This document shows positions 1-9,257 of a DNA stretch of 54,972 nucleotides, piece by piece (within the stretch, counting starts at the first letter, position 1; each line of letters starts with the position of its first letter). A program made the translations under genes and the position numbers. This stretch comes from Oligoflexia bacterium (lineage in GTDB: Bacteria > Bdellovibrionota > UBA1018), in assembly GCA_903895855.1 (NCBI GenBank), contig CAITVN010000184.1, forward strand, positions 1 to 54,972, written 5' to 3'. Below the pieces are notes generated by a model. That model did not search any database. It was not told the DNA's origin and saw only the letters and a program-made list of their open reading frames with translations.

Positions 1-3000
1 GGGTTCAAATCGTTCAAAGACAAGACTGTCATTCACTTCGACCATACCATCACGGGTATTGTTGGGCCGAATGGGTCAGGTAAATCAAACATCGTCGATG
101 CGTTCTTCTGGGTAATGGGAGAGCAATCTTACAAGCACATGCGAGGCTCGTCGTCTGACGACCTGATTTTCAATGGTTCATCAAGATACTCACCTATGGG
201 AATGGCCGAAGCCACCCTCGTTCTCGAAACCGATGTAGTCGACAATTCAAGCGCCCCAGCGGGTGCTTCAGCTTCTTCAGACCTGCCGGTTCACCTCAGA
301 CAAAAAGAAATTTCAGTCACCCGAAGACTCTATCGATCAGGCGAAGGCGAGTATTTCATTAATGGGGTGCCGTCGCGTTTGAAAGACATTCATGAACTCT
401 TCATGGATACCGGCGTTGGTACCAAAGGTTACTCGGTTATCGAGCAAGGCCAAATCGGTAAGATCGTGCAATCAAAGCCCGAAGAGCGCCGACTACTCAT
501 TGAAGAAGCGGCTGGTATTGCGAAATACAAAGCGCGTAAAAAAGAATCGCTTCGAAAGATGGAGGCCACTCAAGGCAACCTCTCTCGTCTAAACGACGTC
601 TTAGCCGAAATTGAGCGCAATGTCGGCTCACTTGAACGCCAGGCTCAAAAAGCGCGTCAGTACAAAAAATACAAAGACGAACTTTTCGAAAAAGAAATCA
701 CCTGGGGAAGGCGCAAAGCCAAAGTCTTTCGCGACAAGCTCGATGTATTACACAAGCAACGTGATGCCGTAGAGTATGAACTCGTCGGACTTCGCGCCGA
801 ACTGCAGACTGCTGAAAACACCATTGAAACAGATCGTGTTGACCAAGTCACTGACACCAAGCAGGCCGAAGAGTTGCAGACCAAGATTCAGCACCTTTCG
901 ACAGAACTCACTCGTCAAAAAAGTGCACTTGACCTTTCTCGTAGACGTCAAGGCGACCTTTCACAGCAACTCGACTCGTTAGAGCGTGAACGTTCTGACT
1001 TGGCGTCATCAATCGAAATCGACCAAGAAAAAATTAACGTTCAAGAAAATGAATTTCAAAACTCTGAAGAAATTCAAACTCAAGCCCGTGCTCAAGTCGA
1101 AACTCAACAAGCGACTACAACGGCCGCACGAACTCAAGCTACTCAAGCTCGGGTTGACATCGAAAACGCTAAGCGCGAGCTCATTCGTGCGATATCGCAA
1201 TCTAGCGAATTTACCGCAAAAAATGCGAGTTTAACGAGTCGAATTGAATCTTCACAGATGCAATCTGAACGCTTGCTGGGTCAAATTGAACTCATTAACG
1301 AAAAACTTTCGAGTGTGACCGCTGAACTTGAAGAAGTGCGTGAACGCACCGAAGTGACCCGCATCAAGCGCGATCAATTGCGCGATGAGCGCCGTGAACT
1401 TCAAACAGGCATTCAAGCGAGCGAACAATCGTTACGTTCACTCGAATCACGAACCAAAGAGAGCGATCGTTCGCTGACTCAATTGAAGTCGCGATTGCAG
1501 AGTTTAGAAGAATTGGCTGCAGCCCACGAAGGCTTTGGCGATGGTCCGAAGGCCGCACTTGAGTGGCTATCAAAAAAGGGTAAAACCGCCGCAGTCGCTC
1601 TATCTGATGTGCTTGAAGTGAAGAGTGGGTTCGAAACCGCTCTCGAAGGTTGGATGAACGGCGCGCTTGAGCACGTTTTATTGAATGACCTGACTTGCGC
1701 TGCCGATGCCCTCGCTCATTTGAGAGCTGATGGCTTAGGACGTGCTACCGTCAAATTTTCTGAAAACTTTGTGAACACCGGCACATCAAAAATGGCCGCT
1801 TTTGCCGCTATTCAAACGCTTTGTGAAAACCAAGGGTTGAAGGTAGTTGGTCAATTAGAAGAGTTCGTTAAGGCCGCAACAAAAAGTTCTGGCAAAGGTG
1901 TCAGCGAAGCCATTGCGTCGCTCGCTTCTCAATCAGTGAAAAACGTATGCGTCGTCGAAGCGATCACTGCCGATGCACTAACCAACGCCATCAATTCAGA
2001 TGAGTTCAAAAAATCATTTGCGGGCTGGGGCATCGTTGCCCTAGATGGCACGAGTCTCGATTCGCAAGGTTGTCTGCGAGGGGGGGCGTTTGATGCCTCT
2101 CACGCGACTACCGTTTTAGGCCGTAAGCGCGCGATCGCTGACATGACGGTTCAGGTTGAAGAATTGTCTGGCGTGCAAGATGAGCTAGTCTCCCAGCTTG
2201 ATGCCGCTCGCGAGGTGATGGCCTCGTCGAAAGAACGACTTCAAGCCCTGGGTGAAGAGATTCAAAAACTCGAAGTTGAAGTGGCTTCGAGTGAACGCGA
2301 TTTACACCAGATCAATCGATCATACAATGAAGCGACTTCACAAATGAAGCAGGCTCAATCTGATCTTGAGCACACGAAGCGCCAAGCTGAACAAGCTGAG
2401 CGTGAACGTTCTGAGTTTGAAGAAGAACTTCGTGATGTGGGTGTTTTGAAGGTCGAACTCGAAGAAAAGATCAAGGCTGAAGAAGCCAGCGTGATGGTAT
2501 TAGAGTTAGTAGCTCGTGAACAAGAGTCGAGCTTGAGCGAACTCAAAATTCAAGAAGCTTCAACCCGAGAGAAACTCTTGAGCTTGAAACGCGAACTCGA
2601 AGGCACCAAATCTCTGCTTCGCGATCGCACCAATCGCATGAATGAAATTTCGCGAACCTTAGAGCGTGCGAGCCGTGAGCATTCAGAACACTCGGGTGGC
2701 GATTCTGATATTCAGACTTCGATTGAAACGATGACGTTAGACTTGGCGACTTTTAAGGCCGGTTTATCTCAAGTGAAAGATCGACTCGAAGTCTCGGGCG
2801 CAAAATTGAACCACGCACTCGAGAGAATCAAGCACTTGCATGCCGATGGCGATCGCAAAATGGGCGAAAGTTCTCATGTGGCGCTTGAGTTTGAACGGCT
2901 TCAAGGTGAGTTCAATCACTTGTTGTTGAACCTCGAAGAAAAGTATGGCCCGGGCTGCTTAGACCGACCAGTTGCTGCGCCCATTCAAGATGAAATGGAA

Positions 3001-3690
3001 GCCCCGATTGTCACAGCCGAAATGACTGCCGAAGAAGAAGTGATCTTGGGTGAAGAAGTTGAAAAGTTGCGCGAGCGCATTAGGCGTTTGGGCGAAGTGA
3101 ATGTTGGCGCGATTGAAGAATTTGAGATCGTGAGTAAACGATTCGAGCACTTAACTGGCGAGAAGCTCGATCTTCTCAAGTCAATCGAAAATCTTGAAGA
3201 AGCGATTGAGCACATCAACAAGACCTCTGAAGAGCGTTTCAGTAAGGCCTTTGAAGCCATTGCGACTCGGTTTGAAAAATTGTTTCCGATTGTCTTCGGT
3301 GGCGGTCAAGCGAAGCTTTCGCTCGTTTACCCTGAAGGATCAAACGATATTCTTGAGGCGGGTGTTGAGATTTTGGCTCAGCCTCCTGGTAAGAAGATTT
3401 CGAACCTTTCGTTGTTATCGGGTGGAGAAAAAGCCCTGACGGCCGTTTCTCTGATTTTCGCCATTTTCATGGTGAAGCCATCGCCATTCTGCTTACTCGA
3501 CGAAGTCGATGCGCCGCTTGATGATGCCAATATCGGAAAATTCAATGCCCTGCTTCGCGAGATGTCGGTGAAGAGTCAGTTTATCTTGATTACCCACAAT
3601 AAAAAGACGATGGAATTGAATGACACTCTTTATGGTGTCACGATGGAAGAACCGGGTGTTTCTAAAGTTGTTTCGGTTGAGTTGCATTAA
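1..3690 (+). CDS. smc: Chromosome segregation protein SMC (5' end cut off by window)
   Basis: SMC is the ATPase of the bacterial condensin (with ScpA/ScpB) that organises and segregates the nucleoid. The reading frame is open from base 1, so only the first few residues are missing; 1229 residues are visible. The Walker A loop GPNGSGKSN is at window residues 22-30. Long heptad-rich coiled coils flank a hinge at roughly residues 510-690. The C-terminal half has the ABC signature LLSGGEKAL and a Walker B ending in CLLDEVDAPLD. The total length is normal for bacterial SMC (about 1150-1250). A later ATG at base 115 lies beyond Walker A and cannot be the real start. LolA-like and EamA genes follow on the same strand. 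Identification is secure. Confidence 0.97.
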   Translation, partial: GFKSFKDKTVIHFDHTITGIVGPNGSGKSNIVDAFFWVMGEQSYKHMRGSSSDDLIFNGSSRYSPMGMAEATLVLETDVVDNSSAPAGASASSDLPVHLRQKEISVTRRLYRSGEGEYFINGVPSRLKDIHELFMDTGVGTKGYSVIEQGQIGKIVQSKPEERRLLIEEAAGIAKYKARKKESLRKMEATQGNLSRLNDVLAEIERNVGSLERQAQKARQYKKYKDELFEKEITWGRRKAKVFRDKLDVLHKQRDAVEYELVGLRAELQTAENTIETDRVDQVTDTKQAEELQTKIQHLSTELTRQKSALDLSRRRQGDLSQQLDSLERERSDLASSIEIDQEKINVQENEFQNSEEIQTQARAQVETQQATTTAARTQATQARVDIENAKRELIRAISQSSEFTAKNASLTSRIESSQMQSERLLGQIELINEKLSSVTAELEEVRERTEVTRIKRDQLRDERRELQTGIQASEQSLRSLESRTKESDRSLTQLKSRLQSLEELAAAHEGFGDGPKAALEWLSKKGKTAAVALSDVLEVKSGFETALEGWMNGALEHVLLNDLTCAADALAHLRADGLGRATVKFSENFVNTGTSKMAAFAAIQTLCENQGLKVVGQLEEFVKAATKSSGKGVSEAIASLASQSVKNVCVVEAITADALTNAINSDEFKKSFAGWGIVALDGTSLDSQGCLRGGAFDASHATTVLGRKRAIADMTVQVEELSGVQDELVSQLDAAREVMASSKERLQALGEEIQKLEVEVASSERDLHQINRSYNEATSQMKQAQSDLEHTKRQAEQAERERSEFEEELRDVGVLKVELEEKIKAEEASVMVLELVAREQESSLSELKIQEASTREKLLSLKRELEGTKSLLRDRTNRMNEISRTLERASREHSEHSGGDSDIQTSIETMTLDLATFKAGLSQVKDRLEVSGAKLNHALERIKHLHADGDRKMGESSHVALEFERLQGEFNHLLLNLEEKYGPGCLDRPVAAPIQDEMEAPIVTAEMTAEEEVILGEEVEKLRERIRRLGEVNVGAIEEFEIVSKRFEHLTGEKLDLLKSIENLEEAIEHINKTSEERFSKAFEAIATRFEKLFPIVFGGGQAKLSLVYPEGSNDILEAGVEILAQPPGKKISNLSLLSGGEKALTAVSLIFAIFMVKPSPFCLLDEVDAPLDDANIGKFNALLREMSVKSQFILITHNKKTMELNDTLYGVTMEEPGVSKVVSVELH

Positions 3691-3721
3691 AGTGAAGTGA
3701 CTGAATGGTCGGAAGTGTTAC

Positions 3722-4414
3722 ATGATGAAGGTTTTTTTGTTCGCTATGGTGTTTTTTGTGGGCGTTGGCTCAGTTTCGGCTGCTGCAGCCGTTACCCCAA
3801 AGCCCAAGAAAGTGCGGGCTTCTTTGCCCGGATTACTCGTTGAAGTCGAGAAAAAATATTCTGAGGTAGGAACTCTAGAAGCCCAATTTTCGCAGGTTAA
3901 TGACTTGGCGTTGCTGAAGAAGAAACAAGAGAGCACGGGCAAAATTTATTTTAAGAAGCCGGGCAAGTTGCGATGGGATACCTTAAAACCAGATAAAAGC
4001 AATTTAGTGAGTGATGGCAAGGTGTATTGGTATTACACCCCACCCTTTGAAGAGGGTGAACGCGGGCAGGTGATTGAAAAAAAGAGCGCCGAAGTGCAAT
4101 CAAAACTCGCACAACTTTTGTTGACCGGCGCATTCAAAGAGGCGGTTGCTTCGAAATCGATGACAATCACCGCTCTTGCGGCGAATCGCTTTTCTCTCAA
4201 GCCAAAGGCCGACAGCGCGGGCACGGTTGAGAAGGCAGAAATTACAATCGATCTCACCGATAAGTTGATTACTGAAGTTTTCTTATCTCACGCGAATGGC
4301 AACACTAGCCGAATTCAGTTGTCAGAGATCAAATTAGGGAAAAAGTTAGACAATTCTTTTTTCCAATTTAAAGCACCTCCTAATACTGATATCGTTCGCG
4401 ACGCAAATGAGTGA
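3722..4414 (+). CDS. lolA: LolA-like outer-membrane lipoprotein carrier
   Basis: 230 residues with a signal peptide (hydrophobic segment ending SVSA at about residue 20), so periplasmic. The body has the LolA pattern: an early LEAQFSQV segment, a GKIYFKKPGKLRW strand pair, then SDGKVYWYYTPP. LolA ferries lipoproteins from the LolCDE complex across the periplasm to LolB. Two tandem ATGs (3722 and 3725) are possible starts. The gene follows smc by about 30 bp, and its last codons overlap the EamA gene by 8 bp, so the two are probably cotranslated. It could be another LolA-fold protein, but the conserved motifs favour LolA. Confidence 0.85.
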   Translation: MMKVFLFAMVFFVGVGSVSAAAAVTPKPKKVRASLPGLLVEVEKKYSEVGTLEAQFSQVNDLALLKKKQESTGKIYFKKPGKLRWDTLKPDKSNLVSDGKVYWYYTPPFEEGERGQVIEKKSAEVQSKLAQLLLTGAFKEAVASKSMTITALAANRFSLKPKADSAGTVEKAEITIDLTDKLITEVFLSHANGNTSRIQLSEIKLGKKLDNSFFQFKAPPNTDIVRDANE

Positions 4415-5357
4415 TGAATCTTCAATGAGTGCATCGGTTAAAAAAAATTCTGCAAAGCTTGGACTCATCTCGGCCGCATTGGCGGCAGTTACTTTTGGAG
4501 CCTCGCCCCTTTTGATTTCATTAATTGGGGCTGAAGTGTCGCCATTTGCCTTGGCCGGAATTCTTTCATTCGGATCCAGTTTGCTGGGCGTTATTTCGCT
4601 GCTCAGAGAGAAAAATCGAAAAATTTTGGTCACGTCGTTTTCGCAAATGCGCTCGCATCGCTATGCCCTTCTTGGGTTGGTGGTCTTTGGTGGAGTCGTT
4701 GCTCCGATTTTTTTGGCGATGGGTATTCAGCGTGTGAGTCCGGTTGAGGTGAGTATTGCGCTTAATTTTGAGTTGGTTGCAACTGCTGTGATTGCCCGAT
4801 TTTTCTTTTCTGAAAAAATTTCAAGAAGGGCTCTTTTTGCAATTTTGATTATCTTTGTTGGCGTACTTGTTCCCGTCGTTTTCAATTCTGAGGGGTTGCA
4901 TTTGTCACGTGACCTTCTTGGTATTGGTTTTGTTTTGTTGGCCGGCGTCTGTTGGGGTTTTGACAATTGCTTTTCTCGAATCGTCTCGCACTTGTCACCC
5001 GAGCTTTCGATTATCATCAAAGGGGTTGTCGGTGCGGTGGTTAATTTTTTGATTGCTGTTTCGATGGGCAGCGTCTTCATTCAGCCAATCAAATTCTTTC
5101 AGCTCTTGCTCATAGGCATTATTTGCTATGGGTTAAGTTTGAGGCTCTTGCTTCGTGCTTTTCAGATTCTGGGCAGTGCTCGAGGCATTGCGTTGTTCTC
5201 GCTGCATCCTTTTTTTGGTGTCACCTTAACGAGCCTGGTTTTTGCTAAATTACCCCGGGGTGCCGAGGTAATCGGATTGCTCTTTTCTTTGGTTGGGGCT
5301 GCCCAAATCAGTCGCGAGAGTGTTTCTGAAGGCTCGGCAGTTACGACGGCAACTTAA
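4407..5357 (+). CDS. EamA/DMT-family inner-membrane transporter
   Basis: 316 residues with about ten hydrophobic segments in two repeats of five, the pattern of EamA (DMT superfamily) permeases. A typical first-repeat segment is the AKLGLISAALAAVTFGASP region near the N-terminus, and GVCWGFDNCFSRI opens the second repeat. These proteins export small metabolites such as amino acids; the substrate cannot be predicted here. The start codon lies inside the end of the lolA-like gene (8-bp overlap), which implies translational coupling. A second in-frame ATG six codons downstream (4425) is an alternative start. Confidence 0.85.
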   Translation: MSDESSMSASVKKNSAKLGLISAALAAVTFGASPLLISLIGAEVSPFALAGILSFGSSLLGVISLLREKNRKILVTSFSQMRSHRYALLGLVVFGGVVAPIFLAMGIQRVSPVEVSIALNFELVATAVIARFFFSEKISRRALFAILIIFVGVLVPVVFNSEGLHLSRDLLGIGFVLLAGVCWGFDNCFSRIVSHLSPELSIIIKGVVGAVVNFLIAVSMGSVFIQPIKFFQLLLIGIICYGLSLRLLLRAFQILGSARGIALFSLHPFFGVTLTSLVFAKLPRGAEVIGLLFSLVGAAQISRESVSEGSAVTTAT

Positions 5358-5421
5358 TCGGAGATGTGTTGTTGCCGACCCAGTTGAGTGATTTTCCAAA
5401 TCAGCCGACTATTAGAGTGGG

Positions 5422-6075
5422 ATGGATGGCTCTCAAGAACGACAAAAGAAAAGTCAGGTTAAGCTAGTTGCGCTGGCGCTGATCATGGCGGTAGTTGTTT
5501 CTGGTCTGATTTTCATGAAGAGAAATGTGTCTGAAGTTCAAGAAGCTAGTCACGTGGTGGCTGCGCCTTCTACTAGTGCGGTGGTCTCACCTGCAGCACT
5601 ACAGCTCGACAAGCAAGTTAAGAACGTTCTCAGTCAGCTTCGAAATGATCGAGTTTATGCGGCTCTCGAGCGAAAAGAAGAGTCGTTATCATTTGGTCGG
5701 ACTTCAGAAATCAGGCGACAATTGGCGGGGAGAAACCTTTCAGATTTACCTAACGATTCGAGTTTTGTGAAAATGCAGTTAGCTCGATCACACAGTCTTG
5801 AGTTAGTAACGAATTACAAAGCCCGCATCAGCGGCAGCCCCGCTCACGAAAAATCAACCATTCAGTTTGTCCCGAAAACTGAGGCGTCAGCTGAAGATTA
5901 TTCAATTGTTGTTGATGTTCAAAGAGAGAGGCTCGGCTTTTGGAATGGCGTCGTCATTAACCTTGATACAAAGAAGGCGAGCCGCCTACCTGCGGGCAGC
6001 GGCGATAGCGAGTTAACTCAGTTGCCAAGAGATCAGGTTCCTCAGATTATCTTTGCGCCTAAAATCATCAAGTAA
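5422..6075 (+). CDS. Membrane-anchored hypothetical protein
   Basis: 217 residues. I do not recognise the family. A charged N-terminus (about 14 residues) precedes one hydrophobic segment at about residues 14-31, and the rest is soluble, so a single-pass inner-membrane anchor or uncleaved signal with a periplasmic domain is likely. There are no cysteines and no recognisable catalytic motif. The middle is Lys/Arg/Glu-rich, and the C-terminal third contains a strand-rich stretch around VVDVQRERLGFWNGVVINL. It sits between the EamA gene and a large lipoprotein on the same strand. It is probably a real gene because the frame is long, the start follows a GAGTGGG-like site, and no competing frame is convincing. 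Confidence 0.7.
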   Translation: MDGSQERQKKSQVKLVALALIMAVVVSGLIFMKRNVSEVQEASHVVAAPSTSAVVSPAALQLDKQVKNVLSQLRNDRVYAALERKEESLSFGRTSEIRRQLAGRNLSDLPNDSSFVKMQLARSHSLELVTNYKARISGSPAHEKSTIQFVPKTEASAEDYSIVVDVQRERLGFWNGVVINLDTKKASRLPAGSGDSELTQLPRDQVPQIIFAPKIIK

Positions 6076-6167
6076 ATCAAGAACCCTCGAATCGTGAGGT
6101 GTGTCGTCAGTAACCCATCTTGAGCAGTTTAACAATTTACCCGAAGCTATAGATGAGGGGTACACTC

Positions 6168-9100
6168 ATGGGGTTCAATGCAAAGATTCACTTTGGTGTG
6201 GTGTTAGCGATTACGTTCTTGGTCAACTCTGGCTGCACTAAACAAGTGCAAGTTCAGGCGCCCACTCAGGTTGATATTTCGAACAGAGTGCCCGGTGGAA
6301 CGATTGACACCTTACCTTACGTCAAATTTTCAGTCGAAGGCGATTTTGAGCCGACACCGAACCACGTTTTAGACGGCGAAGATTTCTTGGTAACTCGTAA
6401 GGTTTCGAATAAGCCTGTCACGTTGAACATGAAGTGTGTGAGTTCAAATTCATTCAAGTGTTCGGGATTTCGGTATTACACATGGACAAATGACTCAAAC
6501 AATTCTTTTAGTTTTGACGAGCAAGGCACTCCGATTGGACTGGTGCCGGTAGAGGTGACAGAGCAGAGTGCTAAATTAGAGTTTTCAACTGAAGGTGCCT
6601 ATTCGATCATAGCGTTTGCAAAAATCGAGGGTAGTAGCGCGGCACTTGCCGACGCTGCCCGCACTGATTTCTTTGTTGAGATTGACCAAACTGGGCCTGG
6701 TTTCAATCTGTCTGACGAGTCTGAAACACTTTTTACTGAACCGACCAAGGTAACTTTGGGTTGCCTAGACACCCAGTCGTATTGCCAAATCTCGGCGGTG
6801 CTCAAGAATGCTTCTGGCACCACAGAATTTGACATTCCCACTAATCAGATCACAGTGTTGATCAATTCTGAAACCACGATTGAGCTGAAAGCAATCGACG
6901 ATGCTGGCAATGAGTCGAGCATCACTATTCACTATTCGTACGAAGACTCAGGCGGTTCAGGTGATAACGGCGATTTAATCAATTTGACACCGCCGAAGCC
7001 AAATCCAACTGCGACACCGAATGTAACGCCTAAACCTACGGCGAGTGTAAAACCAACGCCGAGTCCTAGCCCCACTCACACGCCGACAACGACACCGACT
7101 GTTGCGCCAGATGCACCAGACGGACTAGACACGGTCCTAGATCCGATTGAAAGATCTGGCGACACAATCTTTCAAATATTCAATCGAGCATCAGCAAATC
7201 TAGATGTCGATGGTGATCGGGTTCCTGAAATCCAAAAACTGTATACTTTTTCTGATCCCCGATTAACTTTGGCTTGCGCTGCCCAGCCAATCATTGCGTT
7301 GACACTGAATATTGAGCTGCTTCAGCTCATTGAGCACCTACCTAGTGCCGAGCGCGCGAAGAATTTGGCCTTCTACAGAAATCTACAGACCTGGGCCGAA
7401 GATCTGAAGACCGATGGTTTTTGCCCAAGGTTTTTGGTGGTTCAATTTAAAGCGACTGGCGTGAGCGACGAAGATGGCAACTTGGTGCTGGCACTTCGAA
7501 GAGTGTTTAAGGCCGCCTATGACCGTTACCACGCTGGTTTTGCTGGAGCAGTTCTTGTCGGTCGCTTTCCAGAGGCGACTATTTTGCATAGATTCTTGTG
7601 GAAGCAAGTTGAGCAAACTGAAGCGCGTATTGGGTTCACACCGAGTTTTCCGGGTATAAGGGGTGCCGATGGTGTTGCGAAATGGAATTGGTTGAAAGTC
7701 ATTCCAGAGATAACAGCCGGAAAAACAGACCTCATACTTTCAGACTTTGAGGGAAATTGGGAAGGGGTTTATCATAAGCAAGTTCAGGCCCGCTCTTGGG
7801 TAATCGTACCAACTCAAAACTTCGAAGATCGGCAGTATCATTTGCCGGGCAAAAGGTACTGTAATCAAAAAGAGCCCACGGCGGGAGACTGTGAAATTTC
7901 AATTCAGGCTAGGTCGGGCGACGTTCGCGAAAGTAACCTCGGTTTTCAGGATGTTTTCTATGTGAATGATGCTGATATCCGAGTGGGAGACGAAAGTCGA
8001 AGCGAGTCTGAAGAACCCAATCCTAACCCCCCTGCGACTCGATACTTCGTTTTCAGTTGGGCTCACAAGAATTTAGAAGTGAGCCGAAGTGCCCAGCAAC
8101 TGGCGAGGTTCAACCCTATTGCGCGGCCTCAAGTAATCGTATCACGAATCAATCCTTTCAACGTCTCTCGTTCACCAACGGTTGAGTCTGGTCTAATCAA
8201 TTCGGCTACGAAAAAGCCAGCACTGGTAAGAAAAGACGTAGGCCTACATTTCAATCCTAAGGGTAATTGGGCGAAAGACGATAACCATGGCCTAGACCTA
8301 CTACTCGAGTATTTTCACCGAAACCACTTGCACCGAACAGCTTTGGGGCGGGGTGGAAATGTCGCTGAATTCTCATATCAAGCAATACGCGCAAGTAACT
8401 TAGAGAATCCAGGGCCGTCACTTGCCCAAGCAACTCCGAATATTCCGAAGGGGCAAGCAAGTTTTGATTCGGCGAATAGTTCGATTCTTGACCTTGCTCG
8501 TTTCTTTCATGGTCCTGAGCTGATAAAAGGAATCGCTGCTCACTCAGCACCGACTCGATCTATCTTGAAGTCTCCTCTGAATGCTGCAGAGGTAGCAGCA
8601 GTTCAGCGTGCCTTGACTTTGCCCGGGCCCACCCAGACGGTAGCTCGTCCCACTGACTCAAGTAACCTGTGGGGTTGGACTAAGACAGTTAATGGTCAGG
8701 TTGAAACGTTCACTCCGTCGTTTGCTGATGCCCATCAAGAATCGCCGGCACCAGGTGCCGATGCCTCGGTCGGGCCAATGTTTTATCGAACCATTTGGGA
8801 AAATAAGGTCAATCATAAAGACCTGGGGGTCTTCTATTATCACTTCGGATGTGAGGTCACGAGACCATCTGGAGTTGAAAGCAGGCCGTATACCGCCACT
8901 AGTTTTGGCTATCACCAAAATGCCGAAGGCATTCTCTTCTATGTGAATGGTCTCGCATTCATGGGTCGCTCAAAAACCTTTAACGATTTTCCGAACTCGG
9001 CACCCGGTAATTTTGGTAAACCTGGGGGTCGATTTGGAGATGGCTGGACCGGCTATTTTCAGGATTCGGCGAATCTCAATGACGACTATCAGGCCACGGC

Positions 9101-9170
9101 GACCAGAGTGAAGAGGCCGTACTTCTGGAACCTGCTCGGCGATTGGACCTTAAAGATTAAGTACCAGTAA
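6168..9170 (+). CDS. Large lipoprotein, divergent gingipain-like (clan CD) candidate
   Basis: About 1000 residues. The first possible ATG is 6153, but GAGGGG at 6155-6160 is a good ribosome site for ATG 6168, which gives a clean signal sequence ending NSGC (lipobox-like). An N-terminal half with Ig/bacterial-surface-like strands is followed by a Pro/Thr-rich linker (about residues 280-325, repeats of TPKPT/TPSPSP). The C-terminal half mirrors the order of gingipain-like C25 peptidases: a GAVLVGRFPEA strand, then PQVIVSRINP (compare VGRFS in the true C25 gene at 27742), then a strand ending AAHSAP (His about 792), then FYYHFGCE (Cys about 895), then an ILFYVNG strand. The usual GHG and ACxNG motifs are changed and the His-Cys spacing is long, so activity is doubtful. 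It precedes another lipoprotein protease. The family call is an inference. Confidence 0.5.
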   Translation: MGFNAKIHFGVVLAITFLVNSGCTKQVQVQAPTQVDISNRVPGGTIDTLPYVKFSVEGDFEPTPNHVLDGEDFLVTRKVSNKPVTLNMKCVSSNSFKCSGFRYYTWTNDSNNSFSFDEQGTPIGLVPVEVTEQSAKLEFSTEGAYSIIAFAKIEGSSAALADAARTDFFVEIDQTGPGFNLSDESETLFTEPTKVTLGCLDTQSYCQISAVLKNASGTTEFDIPTNQITVLINSETTIELKAIDDAGNESSITIHYSYEDSGGSGDNGDLINLTPPKPNPTATPNVTPKPTASVKPTPSPSPTHTPTTTPTVAPDAPDGLDTVLDPIERSGDTIFQIFNRASANLDVDGDRVPEIQKLYTFSDPRLTLACAAQPIIALTLNIELLQLIEHLPSAERAKNLAFYRNLQTWAEDLKTDGFCPRFLVVQFKATGVSDEDGNLVLALRRVFKAAYDRYHAGFAGAVLVGRFPEATILHRFLWKQVEQTEARIGFTPSFPGIRGADGVAKWNWLKVIPEITAGKTDLILSDFEGNWEGVYHKQVQARSWVIVPTQNFEDRQYHLPGKRYCNQKEPTAGDCEISIQARSGDVRESNLGFQDVFYVNDADIRVGDESRSESEEPNPNPPATRYFVFSWAHKNLEVSRSAQQLARFNPIARPQVIVSRINPFNVSRSPTVESGLINSATKKPALVRKDVGLHFNPKGNWAKDDNHGLDLLLEYFHRNHLHRTALGRGGNVAEFSYQAIRASNLENPGPSLAQATPNIPKGQASFDSANSSILDLARFFHGPELIKGIAAHSAPTRSILKSPLNAAEVAAVQRALTLPGPTQTVARPTDSSNLWGWTKTVNGQVETFTPSFADAHQESPAPGADASVGPMFYRTIWENKVNHKDLGVFYYHFGCEVTRPSGVESRPYTATSFGYHQNAEGILFYVNGLAFMGRSKTFNDFPNSAPGNFGKPGGRFGDGWTGYFQDSANLNDDYQATATRVKRPYFWNLLGDWTLKIKYQ

Positions 9171-9218
9171 ACAGCAAGAAAATTACACTGATAAATATTT
9201 GAGTCAAACTTGACACAT

Positions 9219-9248
9219 CTGACATCTATTCTGGCGGTAAGCTATACT
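9219..9248 (+). promoter_or_regulatory. Probable sigma70-type promoter of the S8 protease gene
   Basis: CTGACA (9219-9224) and TATACT (9243-9248) are separated by 18 bp. The expected start of transcription, about 7 bases after the -10, falls only a few bases before ATG 9258. This supports 9258 as the start codon and suggests a leaderless or nearly leaderless mRNA. Read by eye only. Confidence 0.4.
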
Positions 9249-9257
9249 GGTAGAATC

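Noticed and set aside
115..3690. An smc start at base 115
   Set aside because: The frame is open from base 1 and Walker A lies before base 115.
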